Assembly: GCF_002953715.1 (NCBI RefSeq)
Contig: NZ_CP025012.1
Coordinates: forward strand, 744,001 to 808,000
Length of the DNA: 64,000 nt
Direction of reading: 5' to 3'
DNA from: Rhizobium leguminosarum
GTDB taxonomy: Bacteria > Pseudomonadota > Alphaproteobacteria > Rhizobiales > Rhizobiaceae
Shown: positions 8,474 to 16,402 of the stretch, in pieces
Position numbering within the stretch: the first letter of the stretch is position 1
Layout: each line of letters begins with the position of its first letter
Notes under the pieces: model-generated
Told to the model about the DNA's origin: nothing
Seen by the model: only the letters and a program-made list of their open reading frames with translations
Database searches by the model: none
Translations under genes and position numbers: made by a program

Positions 8474-8530
8474 CACTCCCGAACCGACTTCCCCTGGTGG
8501 TGATTTGCGGAATACGATTGCCAGTTGCCG

Positions 8531-8704
8531 CTATTCTGGCCATCCAAGCGTGTTATACCAACCGTAATGCTTCATAATTGGCGTAACGGTCGGCATGATG
8601 ACCGTCAGCACAAAAAATAAAATGGCAATCGTGACTAGCTGATTGAGCAGTCTCTCAATTTTCTGTTGCCCAGCAATCAGTTGTCTCAGTAATTCGTCGG
8701 ACAT
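8531..8704 (-). CDS. 57-residue membrane protein of unknown function
   Basis: A small ORF starting MSDELLRQLIAGQQKIERLL has a helical, charged N-terminus. One membrane segment (LVTIAILFFVLTVIMPTV, about residues 23-40) follows, and then a short aromatic tail ending GWPE. GGGAG stands 8 bases before the ATG. The arrangement (short coiled coil plus one helix) is typical of small regulatory or toxin-like membrane proteins, but no family is recognised. It lies between the tRNA fragment and the VapBC pair. Confidence 0.6.
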   Translation of the reverse strand: MSDELLRQLIAGQQKIERLLNQLVTIAILFFVLTVIMPTVTPIMKHYGWYNTLGWPE

Positions 8705-8762
8705 TCAGTTCGCTCCCTGTCTCTAATTAAATCCAATGCCCATCATTGTTCGTGAACGTCAA

Positions 8763-9191
8763 TTACCTCGCGCCGGTCATTGCGAGCGGCGGGAAATGCC
8801 GCAGGTTTTCCGTGATGACGGTGAGGTCATAGGCTCGTGCGGTCGCCGCGATGATGAGATCGCCCAGGCCAGGATGGCGGCCCTGGCTTTCGGCTTCGTC
8901 TTTGAGGGCGCCGACGATGCGTGCGACAACGGTATCCATCGGCAATATCCGATCGCCGAAACTCTCGGTGATGACGTCCAGCCATGCTGAAAGGCGCTTT
9001 GCCCGCTCGATCCCGCCGCGACGGTGAAGGCTCCGCATTCCCTTCTCGATCTCCGCGACTGATAGAGCCGACAGAAACAGGCTATCGGCTTCGCCCTGCT
9101 CATGAAACCATGCCCGCACCGGATCGGACGGCGGCGCCTTGCCCGGCGCGAACTTCGAAATGATGTTCGTATCGAGAAGGTAGGCGGTCAC
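8763..9191 (-). CDS. PIN-domain toxin (VapC/FitB-like)
   Basis: A 142-residue PIN-domain ribonuclease. The acidic residues expected for Mg2+-dependent RNA cleavage are visible: D7 (LLDTN), E47 (SVAEIEKG) and D111 (GLGDLIIAATA), and the C-terminus carries the ITENLRHF motif. It starts with GTG at 9191 and overlaps the antitoxin stop codon (GTGA), so translation is coupled. The NLRHFP and AEIEKGM features point to the FitB/VapC branch, whose members cleave tRNA or rRNA; the target here is unknown. Confidence 0.9.
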   Translation of the reverse strand: MTAYLLDTNIISKFAPGKAPPSDPVRAWFHEQGEADSLFLSALSVAEIEKGMRSLHRRGGIERAKRLSAWLDVITESFGDRILPMDTVVARIVGALKDEAESQGRHPGLGDLIIAATARAYDLTVITENLRHFPPLAMTGAR

Positions 9192-9439
9192 AGATCGATA
9201 TCCCGCATTTTCGAAGGGTTCCGCTCCAGCTCGCCCCCGCCGGGAAACGTCAACAGGAAATCCCCGAAATTCGGCCGCGGCTTCTTCAAAGCCCTTTTCG
9301 CCGCCTCGGCCGCTTCGACGGACACAAGCACGGCAGCGGGCTTTCCGTGCCGCGTGATCGTCACGAATTCCCCGCTTGCCGCTTCATCGACCAGACCGGC
9401 GAAACCGGCCTTTGCCTCTGCGACGCTGATCGTCGACAT
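9188..9439 (-). CDS. Phd/YefM-family antitoxin
   Basis: An 83-residue antitoxin. The N-terminal Phd/YefM fold (STISVAEAKAGFAGLVDEA, then ITRHGKPAAVLVS) binds DNA, and the Pro/Asn-rich C-terminus would wrap the toxin. CAGGAGG precedes the ATG at 9439; a longer in-frame extension to 9559 lacks a ribosome site and would run through the operator. A perfect 16-bp palindrome lies 20 bp upstream, consistent with autorepression by the toxin-antitoxin complex. Confidence 0.9.
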   Translation of the reverse strand: MSTISVAEAKAGFAGLVDEAASGEFVTITRHGKPAAVLVSVEAAEAAKRALKKPRPNFGDFLLTFPGGGELERNPSKMRDIDL

Positions 9440-9458
9440 TGCGGCCTCCTGTCTTAAA

Positions 9459-9474
9459 TGACCATATATGGTCA
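9459..9474. promoter_or_regulatory. Operator palindrome of the toxin-antitoxin operon
   Basis: TGACCATATATGGTCA is a perfect 16-bp palindrome immediately upstream of the antitoxin ribosome site, and overlaps the likely promoter. Confidence 0.75.
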
Positions 9475-9566
9475 AATTAGACATGGACGCCGACGGAATC
9501 AAGAGGGGAAATTTCCAAGGGTGCAGCGGCGCTTTAGAATCAACCGACCGAAAACCCATCCTTCCT

Positions 9567-9604
9567 CTCGGTTATAATTTTTCTGCAGGAAAGTTATAAC
9601 CGAG
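9567..9604. repeat. Perfect 11-bp inverted repeat
   Basis: CTCGGTTATAA (9567-9577) and TTATAACCGAG (9594-9604) enclose 16 bases. It has no T tract, so it is not a clear terminator; it could be an operator or an element end. The stretch 9475-9856 otherwise shows only a 35-bp decayed copy of 14836-14870 at 9655-9689. Confidence 0.55.
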
Positions 9605-9856
9605 GCGCGGCTGGCGGAAGCTAGGTGCATCGGCATCGCACGAACCAAGTTCGGGCAGATCCCAGGTTTTGAGCTGTGTCTCCATCCAGCTGCCCCAAGC
9701 GCAATTTGCGCTTCAAACGAGCGCCACTCTGGATTTCGGAATCATCTATGCTAGCATCGATGCCTGCGTGACTGGCGATGAAGGTGGATACCACCGGGGA
9801 GCGTGGGAATTTGGCCGCTCGCCTGGGCATCTGGATCATTTTTGAGAAGGTGCCCC

Positions 9857-11256
9857 ATGTCGTCCCACATCGAAAGTGAACGGCTTTCGAATTCTCTAGC
9901 CGAACTTGATCAACTCACGAATTGGGAACGCCGGCCGCGCGGCGATATGCGGGTCGATTTGGAGCCGATGCGCGATCTCGCTCGTCGGCTTGGCGATCCC
10001 CAGAACAGCTTCCGTATCGTCCATGTGGCCGGCACCAAGGGCAAAGGCTCGACTTGCGCCCTGATCGAAGCGGGTCTTGCGCGGGCGGGGTTCGCTGTCG
10101 GGCGATATGCCTCGCCGCATGTCATGCACATCACCGAGCGGGTTAGCATTCACGGCCGTCCGGTCGGCGAGGAGCGCCTGGCGGACGCGCTCGGGGCAGC
10201 GCTCTCGGCGTTCAAAGACGCAAGGCGGGAGGCGACGGACGGGCAGAGAGCGACCTGGTTCGATATTCTGACGGTTTCGGCCTTGCTGATCTTCAGCTTG
10301 GAAGGGGTAGAATGGGCCGTTCTCGAAACCGGTCTTGGAGGGCGATGGGACTCGACCAATATCGTTCAAAGCGATGTCGCGGTTATCACCAATATCGATC
10401 TTGAGCACACCGAAATCCTCGGCAAAACCCGCGCAGCCATTGCCTTCGAAAAGGCAGGAATCATAAAGCGCGGCGCGGCGGTCGTCACACTCCTGCCGGA
10501 GGCGGACGAGGCGGGTGCTGTCGTATCCGCCCGTGCAGAAGAACTCGGCTGTGCCGTGCGACGCCCCACCGTGCCGGCCGGTGCAACGATCGAGCAGCGG
10601 AATGTTGCCCTGGCGGGAGCGGTTCTGGATGAACTCGGGAAAATGGGCGTGATGACAAAGGGCGCCAGCGCGATGTCTGAGCCTCTAGAGCAATTCCAGC
10701 AAAAGTGCGCAGCGGTTTTGCGTCCGGAATTGCGTGAAAACAAAGAGATAGAGCATTTCCGTGATTCGGAGAAAACGGAAATGCTCTGGGAGAACAACTC
10801 CTCGATCCCTCAACGATCGAAGCTGCCCGCCTGCCGGGACGGCTCGAAAAACTCGCCGTCGACACCAGCCACGGCGAGAATGCCAAGGTCAATGTGGTGC
10901 TGGACGGAGCGCATGTTCCCTTCAACCTTGCTGCGGTTCTGAGTGACCTCCGGCAGGAAGAAAAATACCGCGCTCCCTGCATTGCCGTCATGTCAATCGC
11001 GGACGACAAGGACGCAGCTGGCTTGCTGTCGACGATGACGCACCACGATATATCGATCATCTTCACCACCGTGGGCGCCAGATCGCTTTCGCCGGAACAG
11101 TTGAAGACGATTGCAGACACCCTCGGGCTGCTGAGCATCGTCATGCTGGACCCGCTTGAGGCCTATCAAGAAGCACTGGCGGGCGCCACGGAATCGGGCG
11201 CATGGGTTCTCGTGACAGGATCGCTCTATCTCGTCGGCATCATCCGTTCGACATGA
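9857..11256 (+). pseudogene. folC: folC-type folylpolyglutamate/dihydrofolate synthase, disrupted by a repeat element
   Basis: The N-terminal part shows the Mur-ligase ATP motif GTKGKGST (residues 59-66), then SPHV, WDSTNI and NIDLEHTEILG, all typical of FolC. After ...ASAMSEP the frame is lost in a 113-bp insert (10687-10799). It resumes in the +2 frame with LLDPSTIEAARLPGRLEKLA and VVLDGAHVPFN, the FolC C-terminal signature. Removing the insert restores one continuous ORF. As it stands, a 361-residue product with a nonsense tail would be made from 9857. The gene is probably a second, dispensable copy. ATG 9857 has GAGAAGG upstream. Confidence 0.88.
10687..10799. mobile_element. 113-bp palindromic repeat element inserted in folC
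   Basis: The insert starts AGAGCAATTCCAGCAAAAGT and contains an inner 12-bp inverted repeat, GAGCATTTCCGT (10751-10762) / ACGGAAATGCTC (10775-10786). A 2-bp CT occurs at both borders (10685-10686 and 10798-10799). It is related to the intergenic repeat at 56572-56700, which shares its opening and the AAGTGCGNAGCGGTTTT core. It carries no gene and behaves like a MITE. Confidence 0.75.
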
Positions 11257-11335
11257 GCGGGTGTGAATGACTCCGACCGGAACGCGGTGGAGAAGAAGCC
11301 GCGGCCGATGGAACGTGCGGCGCTGTGCTGCGGTC

Positions 11336-12922
11336 TCAGCCGCCGACTGTGATTTCACCATCCGCAACACGTTTAACGAATATCTTCAAACCGTCATGCC
11401 TCAGTTTCTTCCAACCGCCGTCGGAAACCATTGATTTCGCCAGATCGGCAAACCCCTTGGTGAGGTAGGGCACCTGCGATGCCGGTCGTTTGCCGAGCGC
11501 TTGAATCAAGCAGTCAGTTCTTGGCGGGGACGAGAACGTGTTTCCTGAACGTTGCATGCCGATCTCCACATGATCTGTGCCGTCTGGAAATCTGATCGTC
11601 CCATAGCCGCACTTGGCCGCCGCATTCACTTCGGCCTTGGAGAGCTTGTCTTGCAGAACAAATGACAGCTGGCTGAAAGTCTTGTCGGTGTAGTCGAACT
11701 GACCCAGTATGATGAAGTCCAGTTCGTTCTGCCCCTTCTTGGCGCCTTTGATCTTGCCAAAGAAGTCGGAATTCACCTTGGTGTCTTTGCCTGTCGTCAG
11801 GGCGAGCATTTCGCCCAGCTTGATATAGGTCCTCGGTTTTGACGAAACGTTTTCGGTACCAGCCGCGGCGTTGCCTGAAGGCAGGCTGGCGGTCTCCGGC
11901 TTGGCATAGGCGTCAGCGAAGGCTTGCAGTGTCGTGAGGTTGAGCGCTTGGGGAAGCGAACCGCTCTCGAACTTGCGGCAGGAGAGCGCGGCTTGCCGGG
12001 TTGCCTTGTCAGGCTTGCCCTCGACATTCCCCGGCTTGCAGCCCAAATGAGCCAGTTGCTGCTGCAACCTCTTGAGCAAAACGGCTTGTTCGGCGGAATA
12101 GTCGCTGACACCGCGGGTCACACTGACATTGCGGACATCGATGCCGATACCATCCGGCTGCACCACGTCAAACTGGGACGTATGATGGTCATAGTTCTTC
12201 CAGTCATTGCCCCAACCCATCATCACCGGGCCGAGAATGAAGTTGAATGATTTTGGGTCGCGGTTTGATTGCGGCTCGCACTCGTTCGATTCCCAGCAAT
12301 GCGGAGCCTGGTTGCTTGCTTCGCCTTCGGCGGCATAGATCACCTTGTTGTCGCAGCTTGCCGTAACCCATCCGCTCTCATCGTTTGCCCATCGGATTTT
12401 CAGCGAGAATGTCGCCCATTTGCCGAAGTCTTCCGGTTTTTGGCACTGGCGGGCGAGAAAGTTCACGCCGTTGCGCGTGTCGGCTTTCAGCATGTAGATG
12501 AAATTGTGGATTGCCGGTCCTTCCCAGGACGCGAAACGCAAATGGCTGTCCCAGCCATCGGGATAAAAGCCATTTGCGGAGTTGTTGCGCCAGCCCTTGT
12601 AGGCAAAAGTCGGATCGAGCCGGAAATCAAACTTGTATTCGACGCTTTCGCCAGCCTTCATGTCTCGCGTATAGCGGATCGTTGAGCGGACGTTGCCATT
12701 GCGACAATCATTTTCGCCGCGTCCATCTCCATAGTCGACATGGGAACACTGACGGTCGAATATCTCAAACCGGGTCACGCCGTCCTTGACCTCCGGTCTG
12801 ACCGATCCGTTGAACTTGTGGCGCTCAAAACCTTTGGGAAGCGGATCGGCAGTCGCTGCAGCGTGGGTCGCAAAAACCATAAGCACGCCAACCGCCAATC
12901 CAACTATGTGATTTTTCAGCAT
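11336..12922 (-). CDS. Secreted polysaccharide-lyase-like protein (heparin lyase I fold)
   Basis: A 528-residue exported protein. A signal peptide covers about residues 1-25 (hydrophobic core VGLAVGVLMVFATHAAA). Residues 30-270 look like the heparin-lyase I type beta-jelly-roll used by bacterial glycan lyases (FDRQCSHVDYGDG, DPTFAYKGWRNN, DGWDSHLRFASWEG). A peptidoglycan-binding-like segment with two Cys and a separate C-terminal domain (about 370-528) follow. Start 12922 has GGAG 8 bases upstream. The substrate (plant or self exopolysaccharide) is not deducible. No neighbouring gene supports a pathway. Confidence 0.6.
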   Translation of the reverse strand: MLKNHIVGLAVGVLMVFATHAAATADPLPKGFERHKFNGSVRPEVKDGVTRFEIFDRQCSHVDYGDGRGENDCRNGNVRSTIRYTRDMKAGESVEYKFDFRLDPTFAYKGWRNNSANGFYPDGWDSHLRFASWEGPAIHNFIYMLKADTRNGVNFLARQCQKPEDFGKWATFSLKIRWANDESGWVTASCDNKVIYAAEGEASNQAPHCWESNECEPQSNRDPKSFNFILGPVMMGWGNDWKNYDHHTSQFDVVQPDGIGIDVRNVSVTRGVSDYSAEQAVLLKRLQQQLAHLGCKPGNVEGKPDKATRQAALSCRKFESGSLPQALNLTTLQAFADAYAKPETASLPSGNAAAGTENVSSKPRTYIKLGEMLALTTGKDTKVNSDFFGKIKGAKKGQNELDFIILGQFDYTDKTFSQLSFVLQDKLSKAEVNAAAKCGYGTIRFPDGTDHVEIGMQRSGNTFSSPPRTDCLIQALGKRPASQVPYLTKGFADLAKSMVSDGGWKKLRHDGLKIFVKRVADGEITVGG

Positions 12923-13002
12923 AGCCCCATCTCCAAATTGGACTCCAACCATATCACGATCTCTCTTGGAGGGTCGGGCTTAGATCAGGTTCAGATCGGT
13001 GC

Positions 13003-13122
13003 GGATGCAAGGTAGCGACGACACCCAAGTCCAACACGGAATTCTGGACGAGCAAGTTCGAGAAGACCGTATCAGCTGATCGCCACATCATGGCCGAGAT
13101 CGAAAGGTTGGGTTGGCGGGGA
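13003..13122 (+). pseudogene. Fragment of a very-short-patch-repair (Vsr) endonuclease gene
   Basis: Between two unrelated genes, the plus strand reads CKVATTPKSNTEFW, then TSKFEKTVSADRH and IERLGWR. This is the part of Vsr between the zinc-binding Cys and the last beta strand (family pattern ATTPK-x-x-x-EFW-x-x-K-x-x-x-NVxxD). There is no start upstream, and the frame runs into unrelated sequence after GWR. About 40 codons survive. No cytosine methylase gene is nearby. Confidence 0.65.
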
Positions 13123-13145
13123 TGCCGCAGGGCCGGCGGTCGAGG

Positions 13146-14159
13146 CTATGTGCTCGGAGCCCCGGCGCTCAACAGCGCCCGCACCAGTGCCGCCTGGCTG
13201 CGTACGCCGGTTTTGTCGAAAATGCGCTGTAGCTGGGTGCGCAACGTGTTGACACTGACCCCGAGCAGATCGGCGGCGGCGGCGAGATCGTGGCCATCGA
13301 CGATCAGGCGAGCAAGCCGGGTCTGCGCCGGCGAGAGGCCGAAGACCTCCCGCGCGCTCGCGATCCGGCGCACCAGCGTCTCGGCGTCGTCGAAGGAGAC
13401 CAGCGTCTTGCCGTCCTCGAGCAGAACCCAGCAGTGGAGCGGAATCCCCGTTGCGTCTTCGCCGAGCGCCACCGCCCAGGCCTGCTTCGGCGCGATGTTC
13501 AGCGGTCTCTGGCTCTGCAGCTCGCGGAACGCCATGCGCACCGCCTCGCGCAGCGCAGGGTCGCGTTCGCGCTGCCGGGCACGTAGGCGGCCGGCGGCGG
13601 CGGCGAGCCCGGGATGGTCATGCATCCGCTCCCGCGCCAGCCGGTTCGTCCAGAGGATTTTCGCGTCTGCGTCGACCTCGATCAGCGGGCAGTTCGCCTC
13701 CTCGACGCTGCTCTCCATCATCACCATGCAGCCGATCTTCCAGGCGCCGTCGATCCGGTGGAGGATCCGCAGCTGGCGCTTGCGATCCTCGCCGGTGTCG
13801 CTGCCGATCTGATCGAAGGTCATCCAGGCCATGTTGCCGTCGACGACGATGTTGACCTTTTCCCAGCGGACGCGCTCCGAAAAGGCGTGTTTCTCCGGGA
13901 ATCGCTCGACGATCTTCTTGATCCGCGCGGCGATCGGGTCCCAGCCTTCGTCCACCCGGACGCCCAGCGAGGCGAAATATTCCATCCGCCGGGTCTGCGG
14001 CGACTGCATCCAGTGGCTCGCCAGCGCATCGCGCTGCAGCCAGGCCTCGGTTTCGGCGCGGATCACTGCCATAATAGCCGCCCGGTCAGCCTCGCTGTCG
14101 TCCATCGCGCGGTCCCCTACAACGGATCGCAGCATAGCATGATCGGTCTGTCGGAGCAT
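13146..14159 (-). CDS. LuxR-type transcriptional regulator with SnoaL-like sensor domain
   Basis: A 337-residue protein. Residues about 15-150 resemble the SnoaL/NTF2-like fold (AVIRAETEAWLQRDALASHW; NMAWMTFDQI; WKIGCMVMMES). A PAS-like middle part follows (LIEVDADAKILWTNRLARER), then a C-terminal LuxR helix-turn-helix at about 268-330 (LSPAQTRLARLIVDGHDLAA). It would bind DNA in response to a small ligand or redox state. Start 14159 has GAGG upstream; ATG 14105 is an alternative. It follows a 62-residue membrane protein gene by 9 bp, so they are co-transcribed. Confidence 0.82.
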   Translation of the reverse strand: MLRQTDHAMLRSVVGDRAMDDSEADRAAIMAVIRAETEAWLQRDALASHWMQSPQTRRMEYFASLGVRVDEGWDPIAARIKKIVERFPEKHAFSERVRWEKVNIVVDGNMAWMTFDQIGSDTGEDRKRQLRILHRIDGAWKIGCMVMMESSVEEANCPLIEVDADAKILWTNRLARERMHDHPGLAAAAGRLRARQRERDPALREAVRMAFRELQSQRPLNIAPKQAWAVALGEDATGIPLHCWVLLEDGKTLVSFDDAETLVRRIASAREVFGLSPAQTRLARLIVDGHDLAAAADLLGVSVNTLRTQLQRIFDKTGVRSQAALVRALLSAGAPST

Positions 14160-14168
14160 GACGGCACC

Positions 14169-14357
14169 TCATGCGTTGATGACGCCGGCCAGAAGCAGCG
14201 TCACGCCGGCGGTTGTTGCGATCAGCCCGAGCAGCCGGAGGCTCAGGCGCGGCAGGGTGATCTGATTTCGGTAGTATCGGTCCTCGGCCGCGGCGCCCAT
14301 CTGCGTCGGGCGGCGGCGGTTTGGCATATGCGCGGCGACCAGACTCTGAAGGTCCAT
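14169..14357 (-). CDS. 62-residue single-pass membrane protein
   Basis: It starts MDLQSLVAAHMPNRRRPTQM. The N-terminal 40 residues are basic and polar, and the last 22 form a hydrophobic helix (LLGLIATTAGVTLLLAGVI). A consensus AGGAGG lies 6 bases before the ATG. It is the first gene of a two-gene operon with the LuxR-type regulator. No family is recognised; a role in anchoring or signalling to the regulator is only a guess. Confidence 0.7.
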   Translation of the reverse strand: MDLQSLVAAHMPNRRRPTQMGAAAEDRYYRNQITLPRLSLRLLGLIATTAGVTLLLAGVINA

Positions 14358-14540
14358 TGTTTTGCCTCCTGGTTCGGGCTTCATCTGCTGCATTCTCGCA
14401 CGCATCCGAGCCCTGCTCTGTCATGCAGGCGGAGGACATCGGGCTCGGCGCCCGGCTGGCGAACAAAGAATCATCTCAACCGGAACGAGTCCGGCGGTGA
14501 TTCGTTGAGTCGCGTATTTCCAGCGTGAGGGGGATGCATC

Positions 14541-14780
14541 ATGAGCAGGCGACGAAGGTTCAAGCCGGTGAAGATCACTATCAATGGCAAGGTGAGGACG
14601 GTCTATAATGTCGTTCAGGCCGGCAACACATTGCTGAATGACTGGCCCGAGCAGACGCCGGCGGCCAAGGCCGCCGAACGGCTTGTGCTCGACGTGTTCA
14701 ACGATGCCGCCGGGCCGGAGCAGGTGCGCCGCGCATTCATTACCGCGGCGAAGGCGAGCGACATCAAGTTCAGCTCCTGA
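14541..14780 (+). CDS. DUF982 protein
   Basis: A 79-residue protein with the pattern typical of DUF982 (VRTVYNVVQAGNTLLNDWPE, KAAERLVLDVFNDAAGPEQV, RRAFITAAKAS). This family is expanded in Rhizobiales and of unknown function. GAGGGGGATGCATC precedes the ATG. It converges on the small-gene operon of the prophage remnant. Confidence 0.85.
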   Translation: MSRRRRFKPVKITINGKVRTVYNVVQAGNTLLNDWPEQTPAAKAAERLVLDVFNDAAGPEQVRRAFITAAKASDIKFSS

Positions 14781-14806
14781 GCGGCGGTGTTGGCAAAAGC
14801 CATGGC

Positions 14807-15031
14807 TCACTTCCATGACACATGCTCCTGGTTTCGCAGATCCCGGGTTTTGAACTGCGTCTCCATCCAGGCGGCCGAGATGATCGCCGCGAGGAAGCCG
14901 AAGGTGAGGCAGGCGATTGCCTGGATCCGCCACGAGACGAAGGTGACCGGCGACGGGGTGACGGGCTTTTCCGCGCATTCGCCGGGTGGGCAGGCGCAGC
15001 CGGAAAAGGCTCTGATGAGGCAATCGCTCAT
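14807..15031 (-). CDS. Small membrane protein, prophage remnant (lysis-region-like position)
   Basis: A 74-residue protein with five Cys-containing turns near the N-terminus (CLIRAFSGCACPPGEC) and one membrane helix (IQAIACLTFGFLAAIISAAW, about 36-55). It is the last gene of a three-gene leftward operon and overlaps the previous stop codon (ATGA). AAAGGCGG precedes the ATG. A 35-bp decayed copy of its 3' part lies at 9655-9689. Its function is unknown. Confidence 0.65.
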   Translation of the reverse strand: MSDCLIRAFSGCACPPGECAEKPVTPSPVTFVSWRIQAIACLTFGFLAAIISAAWMETQFKTRDLRNQEHVSWK

Positions 15032-15261
15032 GCTGCACCGCCTTTCACCGTGTCGATGGCGGCGAGGATCTTCTGGTGAAGCGGGCAGCCGTGATCGGCG
15101 CTGCCATCGAAAAAGCGTTCGGCCTCTACCAGCGCCGTCAGCAGATCGGGCGCCCCGGCGATGACACGGGCCTTGGCGCGGGTCTTTTCGGTTGCTCCGG
15201 CCCGTCGGTCGGCAGGAAGGCTGTCGGTCGATGGCTCTGGTGTGGGACTGGCGGCAGACAT
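15028..15261 (-). CDS. Hypothetical prophage protein
   Basis: A 77-residue protein. The N-terminus is Pro/Thr-rich and disordered, followed by a helical part (APDLLTALVEAERFFDGSAD, then HQKILAAIDTVKGG). The C-terminal half resembles short rhizobial phage proteins found next to replication genes. It sits between two small genes, 11 bp after the first and overlapping the next by 4 bases, so the three are one transcript. Confidence 0.65.
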   Translation of the reverse strand: MSAASPTPEPSTDSLPADRRAGATEKTRAKARVIAGAPDLLTALVEAERFFDGSADHGCPLHQKILAAIDTVKGGAA

Positions 15262-15272
15262 CTCCGTTCCCC

Positions 15273-15536
15273 TCAGGCGTAAAGCTGATCGGTATCGGTG
15301 ATGCCCATGATCTCGCGGGCATAGCGGTAATGCTCCTCGACGCTTGCGGCAGCGCCGCGCAGCCAGGACGGGCCGCGGATCGAATGTTCGGGGCGGTGCA
15401 GGAACGCAAAGCCGAGGGCGCCCATGCGCTGGGCTTCGTTCGCCATATAGGCGCGGCAGTCGCCCATCGTGCGCGCCGCATTCCAGCGGGCATCCCGCCT
15501 GCTCTCCTCGGTCTCGATATTGCGGATGTGCTGCAT
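15273..15536 (-). CDS. Hypothetical prophage protein, first gene of the leftward operon
   Basis: An 87-residue soluble protein, starting MQHIRNIETEESRRDARWNA. It has a central W/Y-rich helical region (FLHRPEHSIRGPSWLRGAAA) and an acidic end. GAGAGGAC stands before the ATG at 15536. Two GGTAT-type palindromes that match the repressor operators at 17062-17127 lie 41-90 bases upstream. The operon is therefore likely silenced by the repressor encoded at 16403-17050. Confidence 0.65.
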   Translation of the reverse strand: MQHIRNIETEESRRDARWNAARTMGDCRAYMANEAQRMGALGFAFLHRPEHSIRGPSWLRGAAASVEEHYRYAREIMGITDTDQLYA

Positions 15537-15576
15537 CGCCTGTCCTCTCACGCCTCTGATCGGCTTGTGAGAGAAA

Positions 15577-15626
15577 GGTATATATCATACCCGATTACGT
15601 CAACCGTAAAAGGTATAAAAAATACC
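15577..15626. promoter_or_regulatory. Two phage-type operators upstream of the leftward operon
   Basis: GGTATATATCATACC (15577-15591) and GGTATAAAAAATACC (15612-15626) are 15-bp palindromes with GGTA/TACC arms. They share the arm sequence with the sites around the repressor gene, so they are probably bound by it. Confidence 0.65.
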
Positions 15627-15952
15627 CCATAGATTGACGAGGTACGAATCATAGGTCTATGTCTGAAGCCAGTGATTGGGCGACCGGGTGCAACTCCCGA
15701 GCTGACGAAGCCCAGCGGCGCGGGAAGCGAAAGTCCTTAAGTGCGCTGTCAGAAAATCAGGACGAGGGCGAAGCGAATGGCCCCTCTGGCACGTGTCCCA
15801 TCCCGGCTCCGGCCTTCAGGACTTGGCCAATGCTCTCCCGGCTTCATGGGCTTTGCTCATGGGGTAGGGGGAAGCTTTGGCCGGAACCCTCCCTCACCAG
15901 CCTTCAGGAACCTTCTCCTCCTAAGCTGAAGAGAGAGGAGTGAGAACTGAAG

Positions 15953-16048
15953 TTGGAGTATGAAGCTACGAGAAAAAGGAGGCGGTCGCACAAAATCGAA
16001 ATCACCGACGAGGTGATCGAAGCAGGTCTGGGATCACCGAATTTTTAA
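15953..16048 (+). CDS. Possible 31-residue ORF in a gene-poor stretch
   Basis: TTG at 15953 follows AGGAG at a distance and reads a basic peptide (EYEATRKRRRSHKIEITDEV) to TAA at 16048. It looks protein-like but has no recognised relative, and may be a fragment. It is the only candidate I see in 15627-16233. Confidence 0.25.
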   Translation: MEYEATRKRRRSHKIEITDEVIEAGLGSPNF

Positions 16049-16233
16049 GGGTCCATGGGAGGAGAAGCTGCCGAAGGACATGTTCCCCGCGGCCATCCGT
16101 TCCATCCTCGTGGCGGTGACGAGTGGTGCGCGAACGGCATCCGGCGCTTCCGCAATTTTTGGTTTCAGAGGATGAATCCTCCCGATACCCCTCGTGATCC
16201 CGGCTGGGGATCGGCGAGCTTCGGAGCGAAATC

Positions 16234-16338
16234 CTACAGGCCGTACATCTCTCGCGCGGCGCTATGCGCCAGGAGCAATACCGCTGCCGTGACGATATAG
16301 AACCAGGTTCGGCCGGTGCGTGAGGAAGGGAGTGTCAT
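16234..16338 (-). CDS. 34-residue membrane peptide
   Basis: A short ORF, MTLPSSRTGRTWFYIVTAAV and then LLLAHSAAREMYGL. One membrane helix is preceded by a basic N-terminus. AGGGAAAA precedes the ATG. It lies 64 bp downstream of the phage repressor gene on the same strand, so it may be co-transcribed. Small membrane peptides next to lysogeny repressors can serve in exclusion or immunity, but there is no direct evidence. Confidence 0.5.
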   Translation of the reverse strand: MTLPSSRTGRTWFYIVTAAVLLLAHSAAREMYGL

Positions 16339-16402
16339 CTTGTTTTCCCTATCGAAATATCATCGATTCGCGGCGTTGTTTCCGAGCCTTGCGCTCTCAT
16401 CC

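Noticed and set aside
13614..14528. A 304-codon plus-strand frame opposite the LuxR-type regulator
   Set aside because: Antisense to a gene with recognisable SnoaL and LuxR motifs.
15659..15943. A 94-codon plus-strand ORF in the prophage gap
   Set aside because: No ribosome site, and the composition (Ser/Pro/Arg runs) is that of translated non-coding DNA.
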